The notes: a model not told the origin generated them from the sequence alone. A stretch of 64,000 nt of DNA from CAVRXZ01 sp963773035 (GCA_963773035.1 CAVYZX010000037.1:186001-250000), one strand, 5' to 3'. Shown: positions 6,940 to 15,213, counted from the first letter of the stretch. Numbers and translations: made by a program.

Positions 6940-8862
6940 TCAACGATAGCAGAGATACCGGGATTGAGGGGCGAAGATGCTCGAAGCATACCCGGTCCGC
7001 TGTGGTGCCCCGGTCTGATCGAGCGCGACGAAGCTGACACCGCGCTCCACGATGAGCGCATGGTGGCGTCCTGCGACGACATGACCAAAGCCCATCCGTC
7101 GAATGGTGTCGGCGGCCAGCCATGACTCCATCCGAACTTGGACAGGTAAACCCGCAAGATCGATACTTCGCCTGAAGGGAATCCCTTCGCCGTTGACGTA
7201 GACGGGACGCTGGCCGACCACTCCTGCGACGACGACGTAGTCGCCAGCAGGAAGGCCTTCAAGCTGCCCGTGGCTCAAGGAGTCGGTCGCGGACCGCAAG
7301 TCGGCCTGATCCAAGTTGAACTCCCTCGTGGGTTTGAGCACACAGAGCACGTATCGCGTTCCTGGGGTGAGTTCCCGAACGAGATCCGTGATGGTAGGCA
7401 CTTCCACGGCGGGATCTGGAGTCGCCTGAATCAGCGGGCCATAAGCAGCGAGCAAAGTGGAGCGCGCGCCTGTGGTGAGAGCGACGGCCCGGCCAGCCGA
7501 GAGATTGTCGTTGATCAACACGGGCGCGTAGAGCAGCACGTCACGTACGTTTGTCCACGCCACCTCAGGCCGTGTCTCCCTCGCGAAATACCACAGGCCG
7601 TTATGGACCTGCCAGTCGAGGTCGGTCAGTAAGATGGCGCGACGATCGTCGAGCCCTGCCGTGAGTCCCGCGAGAAGACGACCAGCGCGACGATCGTCGC
7701 TTCGGTCCAGTGCGGGATAGTCTCGGTGGATTCGAACGGCAGAGTACGAGATCAGTGCGAGCGCAACCACCGGTCCTGCGACGCGCTGCAGAACGGCGCG
7801 GGCTTGCGCGTCCTGAACGAACGTTTCAGTCCGAGCCGCGATTTCGGCGACTAACACAATCCCCGGACCGACCAGTAGCGCGACCATGAGGTGTGAGGGC
7901 AGGTAGAAGACGTGCTTGTCTCCGACGTTGTAAGTCAACGCAAAGAGGAAATTAGCGAGATACGCGCCGATGATTAGCACGGCACGTTGCCAGCTCGCCG
8001 AAATTGTACGAACTAGCCCAAGCGCTGCGACGACAATGGCCGCCCAGCCGAACTGTTGATGAAGATCGAATGCGTACATCGAGATGTGGTCTCGCATGAG
8101 CGTTCGAGGCACTCCAACCACCAGCGTCGCGCGCCAGTCGGCTTTCGTGAGGTCGAACCAGAAGGCGCGGAGGGCGTCGCTGAGACGAATCGGCGAAAGC
8201 GGTTCGAGCCAGAGCGAATGCAGACTCCAGGAATAGACCATGCCTCCGGCCAACGCGCACGCGCATCCCGACACCCACACGCGGCGCGCCAAGACAAACC
8301 GCCAGCCCCCCGATGCAGACACCAGCAGGAACAAGGCATAGCCGGGTGCCAGGAGAATCATAGAAAGGTGATTGCCAAAGCCGAGCGCATAGGCCCCGAA
8401 GAACGCCACGAGATGCAGATGGGTGGGCCGGGCGTCCCACCTCAGTAACAACCACATCGAGAGTGATACGAATAGGATATGTAGCGCATAAACCTCGGCG
8501 ATGATCGACTGGCTCCAGAACGTGTACGAACCGGCGAAAACCAGGGCGCTTGCAAGGCCGGCCAGCATGGATCCCGACAGCTCGCATGCGGCCAAGCACA
8601 ACAAACCGCACGCCAGCGCGCCTTCCGCGGCTGAAGCGAGATTCAACGCGTGCGCCGGTTCTCCTCCGATCAGCCGCGAGAACCACGCACCGAGGGCGAA
8701 GTAGAGCGGGTAACCATCTCGCGGTGTGAGTACGCTTGAACCCGTGGTGACTTGCAGGAAGGCTGTATCGCCGAAATCGAGGCCCGGAAGGAGCGTCGCA
8801 CGGTAGATCGCGAACGCCAGGCCGCCAACTGCAACGGCCGCCGGGAGCTCTCGCCGCAACAT
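6940..8862 (-). CDS. DUF2723 multi-pass membrane protein (glycosyltransferase-like)
   Basis: Large integral membrane protein with about ten hydrophobic segments in its first 370 residues and a soluble C-terminal part. The N-terminal GDTAFLQ (acidic residue in the first outer loop), GYPLYFALGAWFSRL and FWSQSIIAEVYALH are typical of DUF2723, a family related to the GT-C class of lipid-linked sugar transferases such as protein O-mannosyltransferases. No substrate can be assigned. It lies immediately upstream of lolA (4-bp gap) and just after the PolX-like gene, so it may share their transcript. Length, 640 residues, is shorter than members carrying C-terminal TPRs, which are absent here. Confidence 0.8.
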   Translation of the reverse strand: MLRRELPAAVAVGGLAFAIYRATLLPGLDFGDTAFLQVTTGSSVLTPRDGYPLYFALGAWFSRLIGGEPAHALNLASAAEGALACGLLCLAACELSGSMLAGLASALVFAGSYTFWSQSIIAEVYALHILFVSLSMWLLLRWDARPTHLHLVAFFGAYALGFGNHLSMILLAPGYALFLLVSASGGWRFVLARRVWVSGCACALAGGMVYSWSLHSLWLEPLSPIRLSDALRAFWFDLTKADWRATLVVGVPRTLMRDHISMYAFDLHQQFGWAAIVVAALGLVRTISASWQRAVLIIGAYLANFLFALTYNVGDKHVFYLPSHLMVALLVGPGIVLVAEIAARTETFVQDAQARAVLQRVAGPVVALALISYSAVRIHRDYPALDRSDDRRAGRLLAGLTAGLDDRRAILLTDLDWQVHNGLWYFARETRPEVAWTNVRDVLLYAPVLINDNLSAGRAVALTTGARSTLLAAYGPLIQATPDPAVEVPTITDLVRELTPGTRYVLCVLKPTREFNLDQADLRSATDSLSHGQLEGLPAGDYVVVAGVVGQRPVYVNGEGIPFRRSIDLAGLPVQVRMESWLAADTIRRMGFGHVVAGRHHALIVERGVSFVALDQTGAPQRTGYASSIFAPQSRYLCYR

Positions 8863-8878
8863 CGCGTCCGGCTTACGG

Positions 8879-10549
8879 TCAGGACGCGCGTTTCCGGGCT
8901 ATCAGGGCGCGCACCTCGGCGATCGGTCTGGTGTTGAACACGTGTCGCGCCTCAACCCATCCCCGCCGAGCCGTCATGATGCCGAGCTGCATCTGTCGTT
9001 CGAGGCGGTCCGCCCGATGGCAATCGCTGTTGACGGCTACTGTCGCCCCGGCCGCCACCGCGCGTCGCGCGAGCGCGCCGTCCAAATCCAGATGCGATGG
9101 GGCGCCATCGATTTCGAGGAGTGTTCCCGTTTCCGCCGCCGCCTCGAACAAACGATCGTAGTCCAGGTCGTAGCCGGCTCTGTGCGGCACCAGCCGGTTC
9201 GTCGGGTGCGTGATCAGCGTAACGAGTGGATGGTTCATCGCCTTCAAATAACGACTCAACAATTGCCCAGGCTCCTGTCCGGCACGCTGGTGGAGCGAAG
9301 CGAGCACGATATCGAACTGCTCGAGAATTCGATCCGGAAAGTCGAGCCGCCCTTCAGGCAGGATGTCCACTTCGCAGCCGTGCAGGATGGTCATGCCGGA
9401 AAATCGTTCACGTATGGCAGCAATCTGCTCGGCCTGACGCTTCACCGTCGCTATTGAAAGACTGCGGGAAGCGCCGGAACTCGGAGAATGGTCCGTAAAC
9501 GCGATGTACTCGTACCCCAGCGCATGACAGGTGGACGCCATGCTTTCCATTGAATCGTGGCCGTCGCTCCAATCCGAGTGCATGTGGAGATCGCCTCGCA
9601 TGTCGCGGCGTGTGAGTAACGACGGCAAGCTGCCGCGTTCGGCTGAGACAATTGCTTCGTCAGTGTCGCGAATTTCCGGCGGGATAAGAGGCAGGCCGAG
9701 GTCTGCATAGAGATCTGATTCGGTCGCAGCCGTTCGCAACGTGCCCCTGGAGTCGCGCAAGCCGTCAGTGGTCAATTGCCAGCCCTCCCGCGCGGCGCGG
9801 TTCCGAAGCTCAGCAATGTGCGCAGACGAGCCGGTGAAGTAGAGCAGACCGGCGCCAGCATTGGCCGGCTCTGCGAGACGAACACCAATCTGTGTCTGAC
9901 TGACGAGCACGTAAATGCGCCGTGAGCTCGTGAGCAAGACACGATCGATATCACTGCGTCGGGCGATCGTTTCGATGACTCGGTAGGGTTGGCTGGCGCT
10001 GGCAATCAACTCGATGTCTCCGACGGTGTCCTGAGCGCGCCGAAGCGACCCGACTGGCTCGGCCCATTCGACGCCGGTCACCGACCGGAGATCGGTGAGA
10101 AGTGGCTCCGCCAGTGCGATGGCCCGCCCCAGCGGAATGCGTCGAGTGGACTGCCTCACCTGTCGGAGCGCCTGCTCAACGGCAGATTCGCCCGTCTCGT
10201 CCAGGACTTCCCGGATGCGATCTTGTTCGACAGCAGCGATCAAATCCGCTAGGGCCGTCACGCCGAGTCTGTCGTGCAACGCTGCGAGCTGCTCCATCGT
10301 GACGGCACCCGATTCGTACAGCCATCGCAAGTCCGACGGCAAATCGGCGACAACCGATTCGAAAAGTACCCATGCACCGGCTTCGAACATGAAGCGGAGC
10401 CGTTTCAGGACGTCCGCATCGGTTCCTGGCGGTGGGCTTTCGAGAAACGCCCCGAGATCTGCATCGGCACCGATTTGTTGGGCCTCAATGAGCGTTCGCG
10501 CGCGCAGGAATATCCGCTCTTCCAGAGAGTCGCCGCGAATGCGGGCCAA
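8879..10549 (-). CDS. PolX-like protein: degenerate family-X polymerase plus PHP domain
   Basis: Domain order of bacterial PolX: helix-hairpin-helix region about 40-110, family-X polymerase region about 130-290, PHP phosphoesterase domain about 316-556. The PHP domain is intact by eye: GDLHMHSDWSDG (319-330, metal-binding His322 and His324), a later GCEVDI, ASLHQR, ITHPTNR and NSDCHR. The polymerase site is not. GSLRRAQDTVGDIELI keeps Asp178 but has Glu180 for the second Asp, and the third catalytic Asp, usually in VDLRVV before the YFTGS motif, is Gly222 (QIGVRLAEP). I infer a protein that retains exonuclease/phosphoesterase chemistry and may not polymerise. Confidence 0.88.
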   Translation of the reverse strand: MARIRGDSLEERIFLRARTLIEAQQIGADADLGAFLESPPPGTDADVLKRLRFMFEAGAWVLFESVVADLPSDLRWLYESGAVTMEQLAALHDRLGVTALADLIAAVEQDRIREVLDETGESAVEQALRQVRQSTRRIPLGRAIALAEPLLTDLRSVTGVEWAEPVGSLRRAQDTVGDIELIASASQPYRVIETIARRSDIDRVLLTSSRRIYVLVSQTQIGVRLAEPANAGAGLLYFTGSSAHIAELRNRAAREGWQLTTDGLRDSRGTLRTAATESDLYADLGLPLIPPEIRDTDEAIVSAERGSLPSLLTRRDMRGDLHMHSDWSDGHDSMESMASTCHALGYEYIAFTDHSPSSGASRSLSIATVKRQAEQIAAIRERFSGMTILHGCEVDILPEGRLDFPDRILEQFDIVLASLHQRAGQEPGQLLSRYLKAMNHPLVTLITHPTNRLVPHRAGYDLDYDRLFEAAAETGTLLEIDGAPSHLDLDGALARRAVAAGATVAVNSDCHRADRLERQMQLGIMTARRGWVEARHVFNTRPIAEVRALIARKRAS

Positions 10550-10619
10550 TAGAGCAAGCTGCGAAAGCGTTCGCGAGAGCGGAACGGAGGACCGGCGGGA
10601 ATCGGCAGGAATCGAGACG

Positions 10620-10992
10620 TCAGCCTTTCAGAGCGCCCGGCTCGGGAGGCGCTTGTTTTGGTGCCTGTTTCGCTTCAGTCGGCAGATTGGCCGCCACCCA
10701 ATCACTGATACCGCCTTTGAGGGCCGCCGCGCGATAGCCTTGACGGATCAAATCCGCGACGACGTGGGTGCTGGCGATCTCGTTCGGGTCGGAGTCGTAA
10801 ACGACGATCTCGCGCTCTCTTGGCAGCGACAGCGCACGAGTGTCGCCGGCGTACCGCACCGCTCCGGGCAGGCGAACCGTACTGTGCTCGGTACGGATAC
10901 TTCAGCCGAGCATCGACGATGATCGGCGAGTTTCCGGCCTCGATGCGTTGTTTGAGATCTTCCTTTGAGATCCGGGGGACGGCCACCGGCAA
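10620..10992 (-). pseudogene. Frameshifted rhodanese-like protein
   Basis: Two frames together make one rhodanese domain. The first part reads from ATG at 10992 (PRISKEDLKQRIEAGNSPII then VDARLKYPY). Ignoring one base of the GG at 10890-10891 continues it as EHSTVRLPGAVRYAGD, the expected family sequence, into the second frame ending at 10620 (GYRAAALKGGISDW). The active-site loop, normally YCxCPNE with the sulfur-carrying Cys, reads YDSDPNE, so sulfurtransferase activity would be lost even if the frame were restored. Either a decayed gene or a one-base assembly error in a catalytically dead homologue. Confidence 0.8.
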
Positions 10993-11020
10993 TTATTGTT
11001 GTCGGGCCGCGCTCGAGGTG

Positions 11021-11233
11021 TCAACTGGACGTGGCGCGGCTGAACGGTAAGATGCGCGCTTCGACTGGTTCCTCGTGCGTCGCCGGTTGCCTCGACTTCT
11101 GCGGCTTCTTGTCGAGCGACCAACCGGGCGATCGTCGCCCGCAATGCAGGCAGCGTAAGAAGATGGTGCCGGGTTCGCACCCTACGCCATATTCGTGGCG
11201 TCCAGACAAATAGCAGTTAAACCAGTTCCACAT
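11021..11233 (-). CDS. Small zinc-ribbon-like protein, 70 aa
   Basis: Short gene with an ATG preceded by GAGG at 5-nt spacing. The frame continues upstream to 11299 but that part has no start signal. The N-terminal half holds a GRHEYGVGCEPG stretch and LRCLHCGRRSPGW: Cys19, Cys28, Cys31 and His13 could bind one zinc. The tail is basic and low in complexity. Small proteins of the form GRH...C...LRCxxCGRRSxGW seem to recur in Acidobacteriota, but that is memory, not a search. Function unknown. Confidence 0.6.
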   Translation of the reverse strand: MWNWFNCYLSGRHEYGVGCEPGTIFLRCLHCGRRSPGWSLDKKPQKSRQPATHEEPVEARILPFSRATSS

Positions 11234-11430
11234 GCAAGCCTCGTTCGCGTTCGGGATTCGTGTTTCCGCATGGCAAAGAGAGTGCCGAGTTGACGACAAT
11301 AGCGAGGTGCGAGGAAAACTTTCGACTTTGGCCCAAATGGTTCAAGTCGCTGCGCGGCGACGCGTGCGAGAAGCGTGCGGTTTGCCTCAATGCTGAACAA
11401 TTCTGAAGATCGAACCCACGAGAACTGTAA

Positions 11431-12573
11431 GTGACCAACGTCCTGCAGCCGATTCCCGAGCAAGGCCATCTCATCAGAAGCGGTGGGCGCGTTGTCGACG
11501 GGAAAGGCGATGTGTGGTTTGGCCGCGGGCTGACGATGTTCCTTCTATACGCCCGGTTTTTGCGCGGAGAGGATATTCGTCCGCAACTGGTGTGGGCCCG
11601 AGGCGTTAGCGCGAGCTATCTTCGCGTGTTCGGATCTGTGCCCGTTCCGCCCTGGCGCAGTGAGTGGATGTTCTATACGAAACCGACGACTGAAGGTCTG
11701 GGCGAGTTTTTCGACCTTCTGGGATCGCACGGCTTACGGTGCGAGTTCGTACCAATCTGCAGCCCGTGGCCGATTGCCGTGGCCCAACCGTACCTGCGGC
11801 AGTGTTTCGCGCTCGCTGGCGCTCGTTGGAACGTGATGATCGAATGCACGAACGAGCCCGGTCAGACTGGAACGTTTCACGAGAACCTGCACGACCTCAT
11901 CGATCCGATCGAGCGGCATGGTGTCTTGTCGGCGACCGGCGTCGCGTATCGCTTGAACGATCGAGACGCACGGGCGGTGCTCGGCATTCCGCGCATGCAG
12001 CATTTCTGGCAGGCTCATTGGTTGGATTACGGAACCATCCATCTACCGCGAGACCACGGGTTCGCGACGAATGCACCGGCGCTGGGCAATTGGCGAGACG
12101 GGGAGGGTGAGACGGAAGGTTCAGGACGCGCCGCATGGGATGATGAACCGTATCGCGTCGACGAAGGCCGAACGTTTCCCGGCCTTGAGGACTTTGTTTC
12201 GCACTTCGCCTTTGCCGGTATCTGCGGCGGAGCGTCACTGGTTCACTTCGACGTCGGCCGTGAAGCCAACATTCCAGCGGCGGGCAGTCTGCAGGATCGG
12301 GTCATCCGCGAGACCAGCAGGATGTGGCAGTTCATCCCGGCGATCGCGACGACCGGGCGCTACGTAACCGGCAACTCGGAAGATTTTCCGCTGGAGTGGA
12401 AGCCGGAGGATTCGACGGTTGGGTACGCCGGTGCGAGCTGGGTCGGCGAAGTCGGGTGGTGTGTGAATTCGCTGCCGCCGGCGGGCTGGAAGGCGAAACC
12501 AAAGCCAGACATTACGATTGTTGATGAGGGTCCGCGCCCGTGGATCCTCAAAGTGCGCAAATCAGGCCGGTGA
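11431..12573 (+). CDS. Putative glycoside-hydrolase-like TIM-barrel protein
   Basis: A 380-residue protein without a visible signal peptide. I do not recognise a close family. Features hinting at a cellulase-superfamily (clan GH-A-like) barrel are an early strand ending YLRVFG, FFDLLGSHGLRCEFVP, and MIECTNEP, where Asn-Glu-Pro is the usual strand-4 acid/base motif. A later WDDEPYRVDEGR could supply the second carboxylate and IPAIATTGRYV closes the barrel. The GTG start has no strong Shine-Dalgarno sequence. The gene lies just outside the left arm of the tRNA island, alone on its strand, and may be a horizontally acquired or prophage-associated gene. The assignment is tentative. Confidence 0.6.
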   Translation: MTNVLQPIPEQGHLIRSGGRVVDGKGDVWFGRGLTMFLLYARFLRGEDIRPQLVWARGVSASYLRVFGSVPVPPWRSEWMFYTKPTTEGLGEFFDLLGSHGLRCEFVPICSPWPIAVAQPYLRQCFALAGARWNVMIECTNEPGQTGTFHENLHDLIDPIERHGVLSATGVAYRLNDRDARAVLGIPRMQHFWQAHWLDYGTIHLPRDHGFATNAPALGNWRDGEGETEGSGRAAWDDEPYRVDEGRTFPGLEDFVSHFAFAGICGGASLVHFDVGREANIPAAGSLQDRVIRETSRMWQFIPAIATTGRYVTGNSEDFPLEWKPEDSTVGYAGASWVGEVGWCVNSLPPAGWKAKPKPDITIVDEGPRPWILKVRKSGR

Positions 12574-13147
12574 TTGAACAGCCCTCGCGTGGCGCCTGGC
12601 CGAAGCTCACGCTCCAGCACCCGCTCGCCTGAGCGAAGGTTGGTGGACGGCAGGAGGCTCGAACTCCCGACCTCCGCGTTGCGAACACGTCACAAGCGGC
12701 GTGGTAAGTAGTTCACCACACTGAACTTGTCTGCTCAATAGTCGTCAAGTAGGTCGTTTGCAGGATCGCGGCGTCTTTAAGCGTGTTCGTGCGCGGTGGT
12801 GCATCGCCGATGGGCAACGTTTACGGGCACACGCGACGGGGTCAGCTTTGACTTTTGCCGCGACCAAATTGCCTGTAACGCTTCGAGGAAGGCGTGAGAT
12901 AACGCGAATCGGGGACATGTAGAATCGTGACAAAGAAGAACGGCCAAATTGCCGTAATGACTGGCGTCTCGCCGGCCAATGCCTCCGCGATAACGTAGAG
13001 GCGTGCAAGGCGAAGGGCGCCGAATCCGCTGCGAACTATTCCGACGATTCGAGGCGAAACCGACGGGCCCGGAATTAGGGATTGTCCCGTGCAATTCAAG
13101 CCTCATTGCGGTCGGCCTGCGCTAGCATACGGGTTGGCGCGACGACG
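12574..13147. other. Non-coding stretch with displaced tRNA 3' half
   Basis: No convincing gene. Antisense frames here are short and lack start signals. The only recognisable element is the 46-bp tRNA-Ala fragment near its left end; the rest is probably the non-coding left edge of the integrated element. Confidence 0.6.
12641..12686 (-). repeat. att-like repeat, left copy (orphan tRNA-Ala 3' half)
   Basis: Identical over 46 bp to the 3' half of the tRNA-Ala gene on the same (minus) strand, including the encoded CCA. Identity ends inside the anticodon loop, after which the sequence is unrelated. No acceptor 5' strand or D arm follows, so it is not a functional tRNA. Confidence 0.9.
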
Positions 13148-13534
13148 ATGGACTACATCACCAGCAGAAGCTTCGTCCTGCCGAAGAACAACACTGAGAT
13201 GTCGGCAGCACTCTGGTTCAATCTCTGGGTACGCGCCAGCAGCATCCATCGCGAACTGCTTCCGGGCGACCACGTTTACTGGTATGAAACACCCTCTCAA
13301 GCACTGGTGTGGGAAACAACCGTCAAGCAAGTAGATCGAACCTCGTACACCTCCAAGTCTCAAGTGGCCGACTGGATCAAAGGCCGATTCGGTGAGCCCG
13401 ACGACAAATCGGTTTACTTCCGTGAGGCACCGGCGTCCGGGTTCTGTCTTGCGTGGCGAGTCGACGCGATAAGGCGAATGAGTGTTCCGAAGCCACGAAT
13501 TTCAGGTTTCCCCAACAGGGGTGGCTCGTGTTGA
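13148..13534 (+). CDS. Island cargo protein, possibly PUA/EVE-like
   Basis: A 128-residue protein (ATG start; the frame is open further upstream but only this part looks like protein). No sure family. Features: FVLPKNNTEMSAALWFNLWV, GDHVYWYETPSQALVWETTV, then VADWIKGRFGEPDDKSVYF, and FCLAWRVDAIRRMSVPKPR. The pattern of a YWYET strand and a C-terminal PxPR is reminiscent of small PUA/EVE-like RNA- or modified-base-binding domains that sit next to nucleases; that is a guess from pattern. The end reads FPNRGGSC-stop. Shifting one base in the CCCC run near 13510 would instead give FPQQGWLVLTTP-stop, so a frameshift at the 3' end is possible. Confidence 0.5.
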   Translation: MDYITSRSFVLPKNNTEMSAALWFNLWVRASSIHRELLPGDHVYWYETPSQALVWETTVKQVDRTSYTSKSQVADWIKGRFGEPDDKSVYFREAPASGFCLAWRVDAIRRMSVPKPRISGFPNRGGSC

Positions 13535-13671
13535 CAACGCCATAGTCCGAGATAGGGTTGGGACGCCAGCCCTTGAAGAATGCAGCAACCCTCGACAAGA
13601 CAGGTCGATGGCTGCGCGACAACTGGCGTGAAACCGGCGGTCGTGCAGCCCTGTCAACTCCGAACGCCCGA

Positions 13672-14337
13672 TTAGGGGGCGCCAGGTGAGAACACCGCGC
13701 AGTACGGATCGTCCGGCGGTGGCGACATCGGCCCGACAAGGGTGACCGAGGCACACGGTTCGGCGTGTGGAATCGCCCTCAAGTACTCGTACATGGCCTG
13801 CAGGTCGCGATTCGTCATGCTTTGGTATACCGGCCAGGGCATCACTTGAAGAAGTGGCAGGTTCGGAGGAACCACAGGCATCGACGGGTCAAAGTCGTCG
13901 TTCGTCCCGTTGCGGATTATGTCGAGGAACTGGGCAAATGTATGACCGCCTTCCGGCAGGAACGGGTGGCCACCCGGCGTCAGGTTCCTCGAGACGAACG
14001 GTCCGAAGGCGGTCCCACCCGCCAGGTAATGCTTCCTGTTGACTCGTTTCGGCTGGCCCAGCGACGGATCGCCGCCGAATTTGTACGGCGGGTTCGTGTG
14101 GCAATCGTTGCAGCCGCCGACGCCGTTCACGAGGTAGCTGCCCAGTCCTACGAGCACGGGATTCCGCCCTCTGAGATTCAGAGGGACCGGCGCGATGGTG
14201 TACCCCTGAACGACTCTCGCCGCTTCGGCCGCCGGGATATCCGGCTCGTCGTCACGGTCGCGAGGCGCCGCTGACGTCCAGCCGAGCGCGGTCACCCAGA
14301 TGGCCACGGATGCAAACACCAGCAGTCTCGTTTTCAT
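13672..14337 (-). CDS. Mono-haem c-type cytochrome, secreted
   Basis: A 221-residue exported cytochrome. A signal peptide (KTRLLVFASVAIWVTALGW, cleavage near TSAA) is followed by a single haem-binding motif CNDCH at 76-80. A downstream VMPWPVYQSMTNRDLQAMY supplies candidate axial Met residues and matches the C-terminal helix of class I cytochromes. A good AGGAG lies 9 nt before the ATG. It lies within the tRNA-bounded segment as cargo. No oxidase or dehydrogenase partner is adjacent, so its electron donor and acceptor are unknown. Confidence 0.85.
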   Translation of the reverse strand: MKTRLLVFASVAIWVTALGWTSAAPRDRDDEPDIPAAEAARVVQGYTIAPVPLNLRGRNPVLVGLGSYLVNGVGGCNDCHTNPPYKFGGDPSLGQPKRVNRKHYLAGGTAFGPFVSRNLTPGGHPFLPEGGHTFAQFLDIIRNGTNDDFDPSMPVVPPNLPLLQVMPWPVYQSMTNRDLQAMYEYLRAIPHAEPCASVTLVGPMSPPPDDPYCAVFSPGAP

Positions 14338-14765
14338 AAGGTGTTCTCCTTTGTTTCACGCATCGAACCGGTCAGCGCCAGACTCGTCCAGCACTCTGGC
14401 AGTCGCACGCACTCAAGCCAATCGCTTCACCGGCAGGGGTACGACTCGGGAAAGGCGAGATGCTAAATCAAGAAGGCCCGCCAAGGCGTAAAAGAGATGT
14501 GAATTTGTCAGATCAATATTAGGCTGCCGACATTTTGAAAACGTAAAAGATGACGACCTCCCCGTTACCGTGCGGTGCAACCACGCGGTGGCCGTGTTGC
14601 CATCGATTGAACAAGACGACACGCTTCGTGCGTGGGCGCCGCTACGTGGGCTTTTCAAGGAAGGACGAACGGACCTGACCACCGTCGGGACAATCAGACG
14701 ATTCCGGGACACTGATTTCCTAGAAGACACCTGGGTCCGAGAAGGGGGTCCGGTGTGCTCACTCC
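14338..14765. other. Non-coding or decayed stretch of the island
   Basis: Contains the presumed promoter side of the cytochrome gene. The expected N-terminal and catalytic-Arg part of the recombinase was looked for here and not found in any frame, so it is deleted or decayed beyond recognition by eye. Confidence 0.5.
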
Positions 14766-15135
14766 GTGGGCATGACGGGTACGGATAACGGCGTCGCGCA
14801 CGTGTTCAAGCGGGCTGTCGTGCGGGCCGGCATTCTGACGGGCGACGTGCCTGCACACGCTCCGCCATACGGCCATCAGCCGCATGGTCGCCGCGGCCAT
14901 CGACGATTACACCATCATGGAACTCGTGGGGCACATCACGAAGAAGATGCTAGAGCGCTACACGCATCCGACGAATGCGCGGAAGGTGGATGCCCTCGAG
15001 ACGTTTTCCGAGAACCTCGATGGGCAGAATCTGGGCAGAACGGAAAACGACGATGGGAAAAAAGCTGGTGGACGGCAGGAGGCTCGAACTCCCGACCTCC
15101 GCGTTGCGAACGCGGCGCTCTCCCAACTGAGCTAG
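14766..15135 (+). pseudogene. Tyrosine recombinase (integrase) fragment, frameshifted
   Basis: C-terminal catalytic part of a phage-type integrase. GVAHVFKRAVVRAGILTGDV is read in one frame. After removing one C of the CC at 14850-14851 the next frame gives LHTLRHTAISRMVAAAIDD, then MELVGHITKKMLERYTHP. These contain the Arg-x-x-His box, the GH box and the Tyr nucleophile (ERYTH). The N-terminal half and first catalytic Arg are missing. The frame runs into the antisense of the tRNA and stops inside it, so the last ~22 codons are tRNA antisense and not ancestral protein. Its position next to the intact tRNA fits the integrase of the island. Confidence 0.8.
15066..15111 (-). repeat. att-like repeat, right copy (inside intact tRNA)
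   Basis: The 46 bp shared with the orphan copy at the far end of the island. By the usual logic of tRNA-targeting integrases this 3' half was brought in by the element, and the host's original 3' half is the displaced copy. Confidence 0.85.
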
Positions 15136-15141
15136 CCGCCC
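15066..15141 (-). tRNA. tRNA-Ala (anticodon CGC)
   Basis: Full cloverleaf of 76 nt with encoded CCA. Acceptor GGGCGGC pairs with GCCGTCC and includes G3-U70, the alanine identity pair. The D arm is GCTC...GAGC, the anticodon stem CCGCG/CGCGG has loop TTCGCAA (anticodon CGC, reading GCG), and the T arm GGGAG/CTCCT has loop TTCGAGC. The 3' half is duplicated 2.4 kb away as the boundary of an integrated element. Confidence 0.96.
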
Positions 15142-15155
15142 ATCGACGGAACGAA

Positions 15156-15185
15156 ATTGTACCACGCGGCTTTTACAGCTCGCAA
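15156..15185 (-). promoter_or_regulatory. Promoter of tRNA-Ala
   Basis: On the minus strand TTGCGA and TACAAT are separated by 18 bp, and the -10 ends 14 bp before the mature tRNA 5' end. The spacing and match to sigma-70 consensus are good; no mapping data. Confidence 0.55.
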
Positions 15186-15199
15186 CGCGGACTGCCTGC

Positions 15200-15205
15200 T
15201 ATAGT
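15200..15205 (+). promoter_or_regulatory. Candidate -10 box, leaderless pfkA
   Basis: TATAGT within GCTATAGTCGG, ending 8 nt before the pfkA GTG, so transcription would begin at or next to the start codon. No Shine-Dalgarno sequence precedes the GTG. The -35 is poor (TTTACA is 22 bp upstream). Confidence 0.4.
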
Positions 15206-15213
15206 CGGAATCC

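Larger units (their letters stand above)
12641..15111. mobile_element. Decayed integrative element at tRNA-Ala(CGC)
   Basis: A 2.47-kb segment bounded by direct copies of a 46-bp sequence. The right copy is the 3' half of the intact tRNA-Ala gene, from the anticodon loop to the CCA end. The left copy is an orphan 3' half whose similarity stops exactly at the anticodon loop. This is the arrangement left by a tyrosine recombinase that integrates in an anticodon loop and regenerates the tRNA. A broken tyrosine-recombinase gene sits beside the intact tRNA, as expected. Cargo: a 128-aa unknown protein and a c-type cytochrome. No replication, mobilisation or structural genes, so the element is a remnant. 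Confidence 0.75.

Noticed and set aside
6936..7262. N-terminal extension of lolA
   Set aside because: It lies wholly inside the DUF2723 gene, and the GTG at 6935 gives a proper signal peptide.
14413..14730. Minus-strand 105-codon frame in the island
   Set aside because: Arg/Ser-rich, with no ribosome site and no recognisable domain; it lies in a decayed region.
15066..15135. Protein tail GGRQEARTPDLRV at the end of the integrase frame
   Set aside because: It is the antisense of the tRNA-Ala gene, a well-known source of false protein tails.
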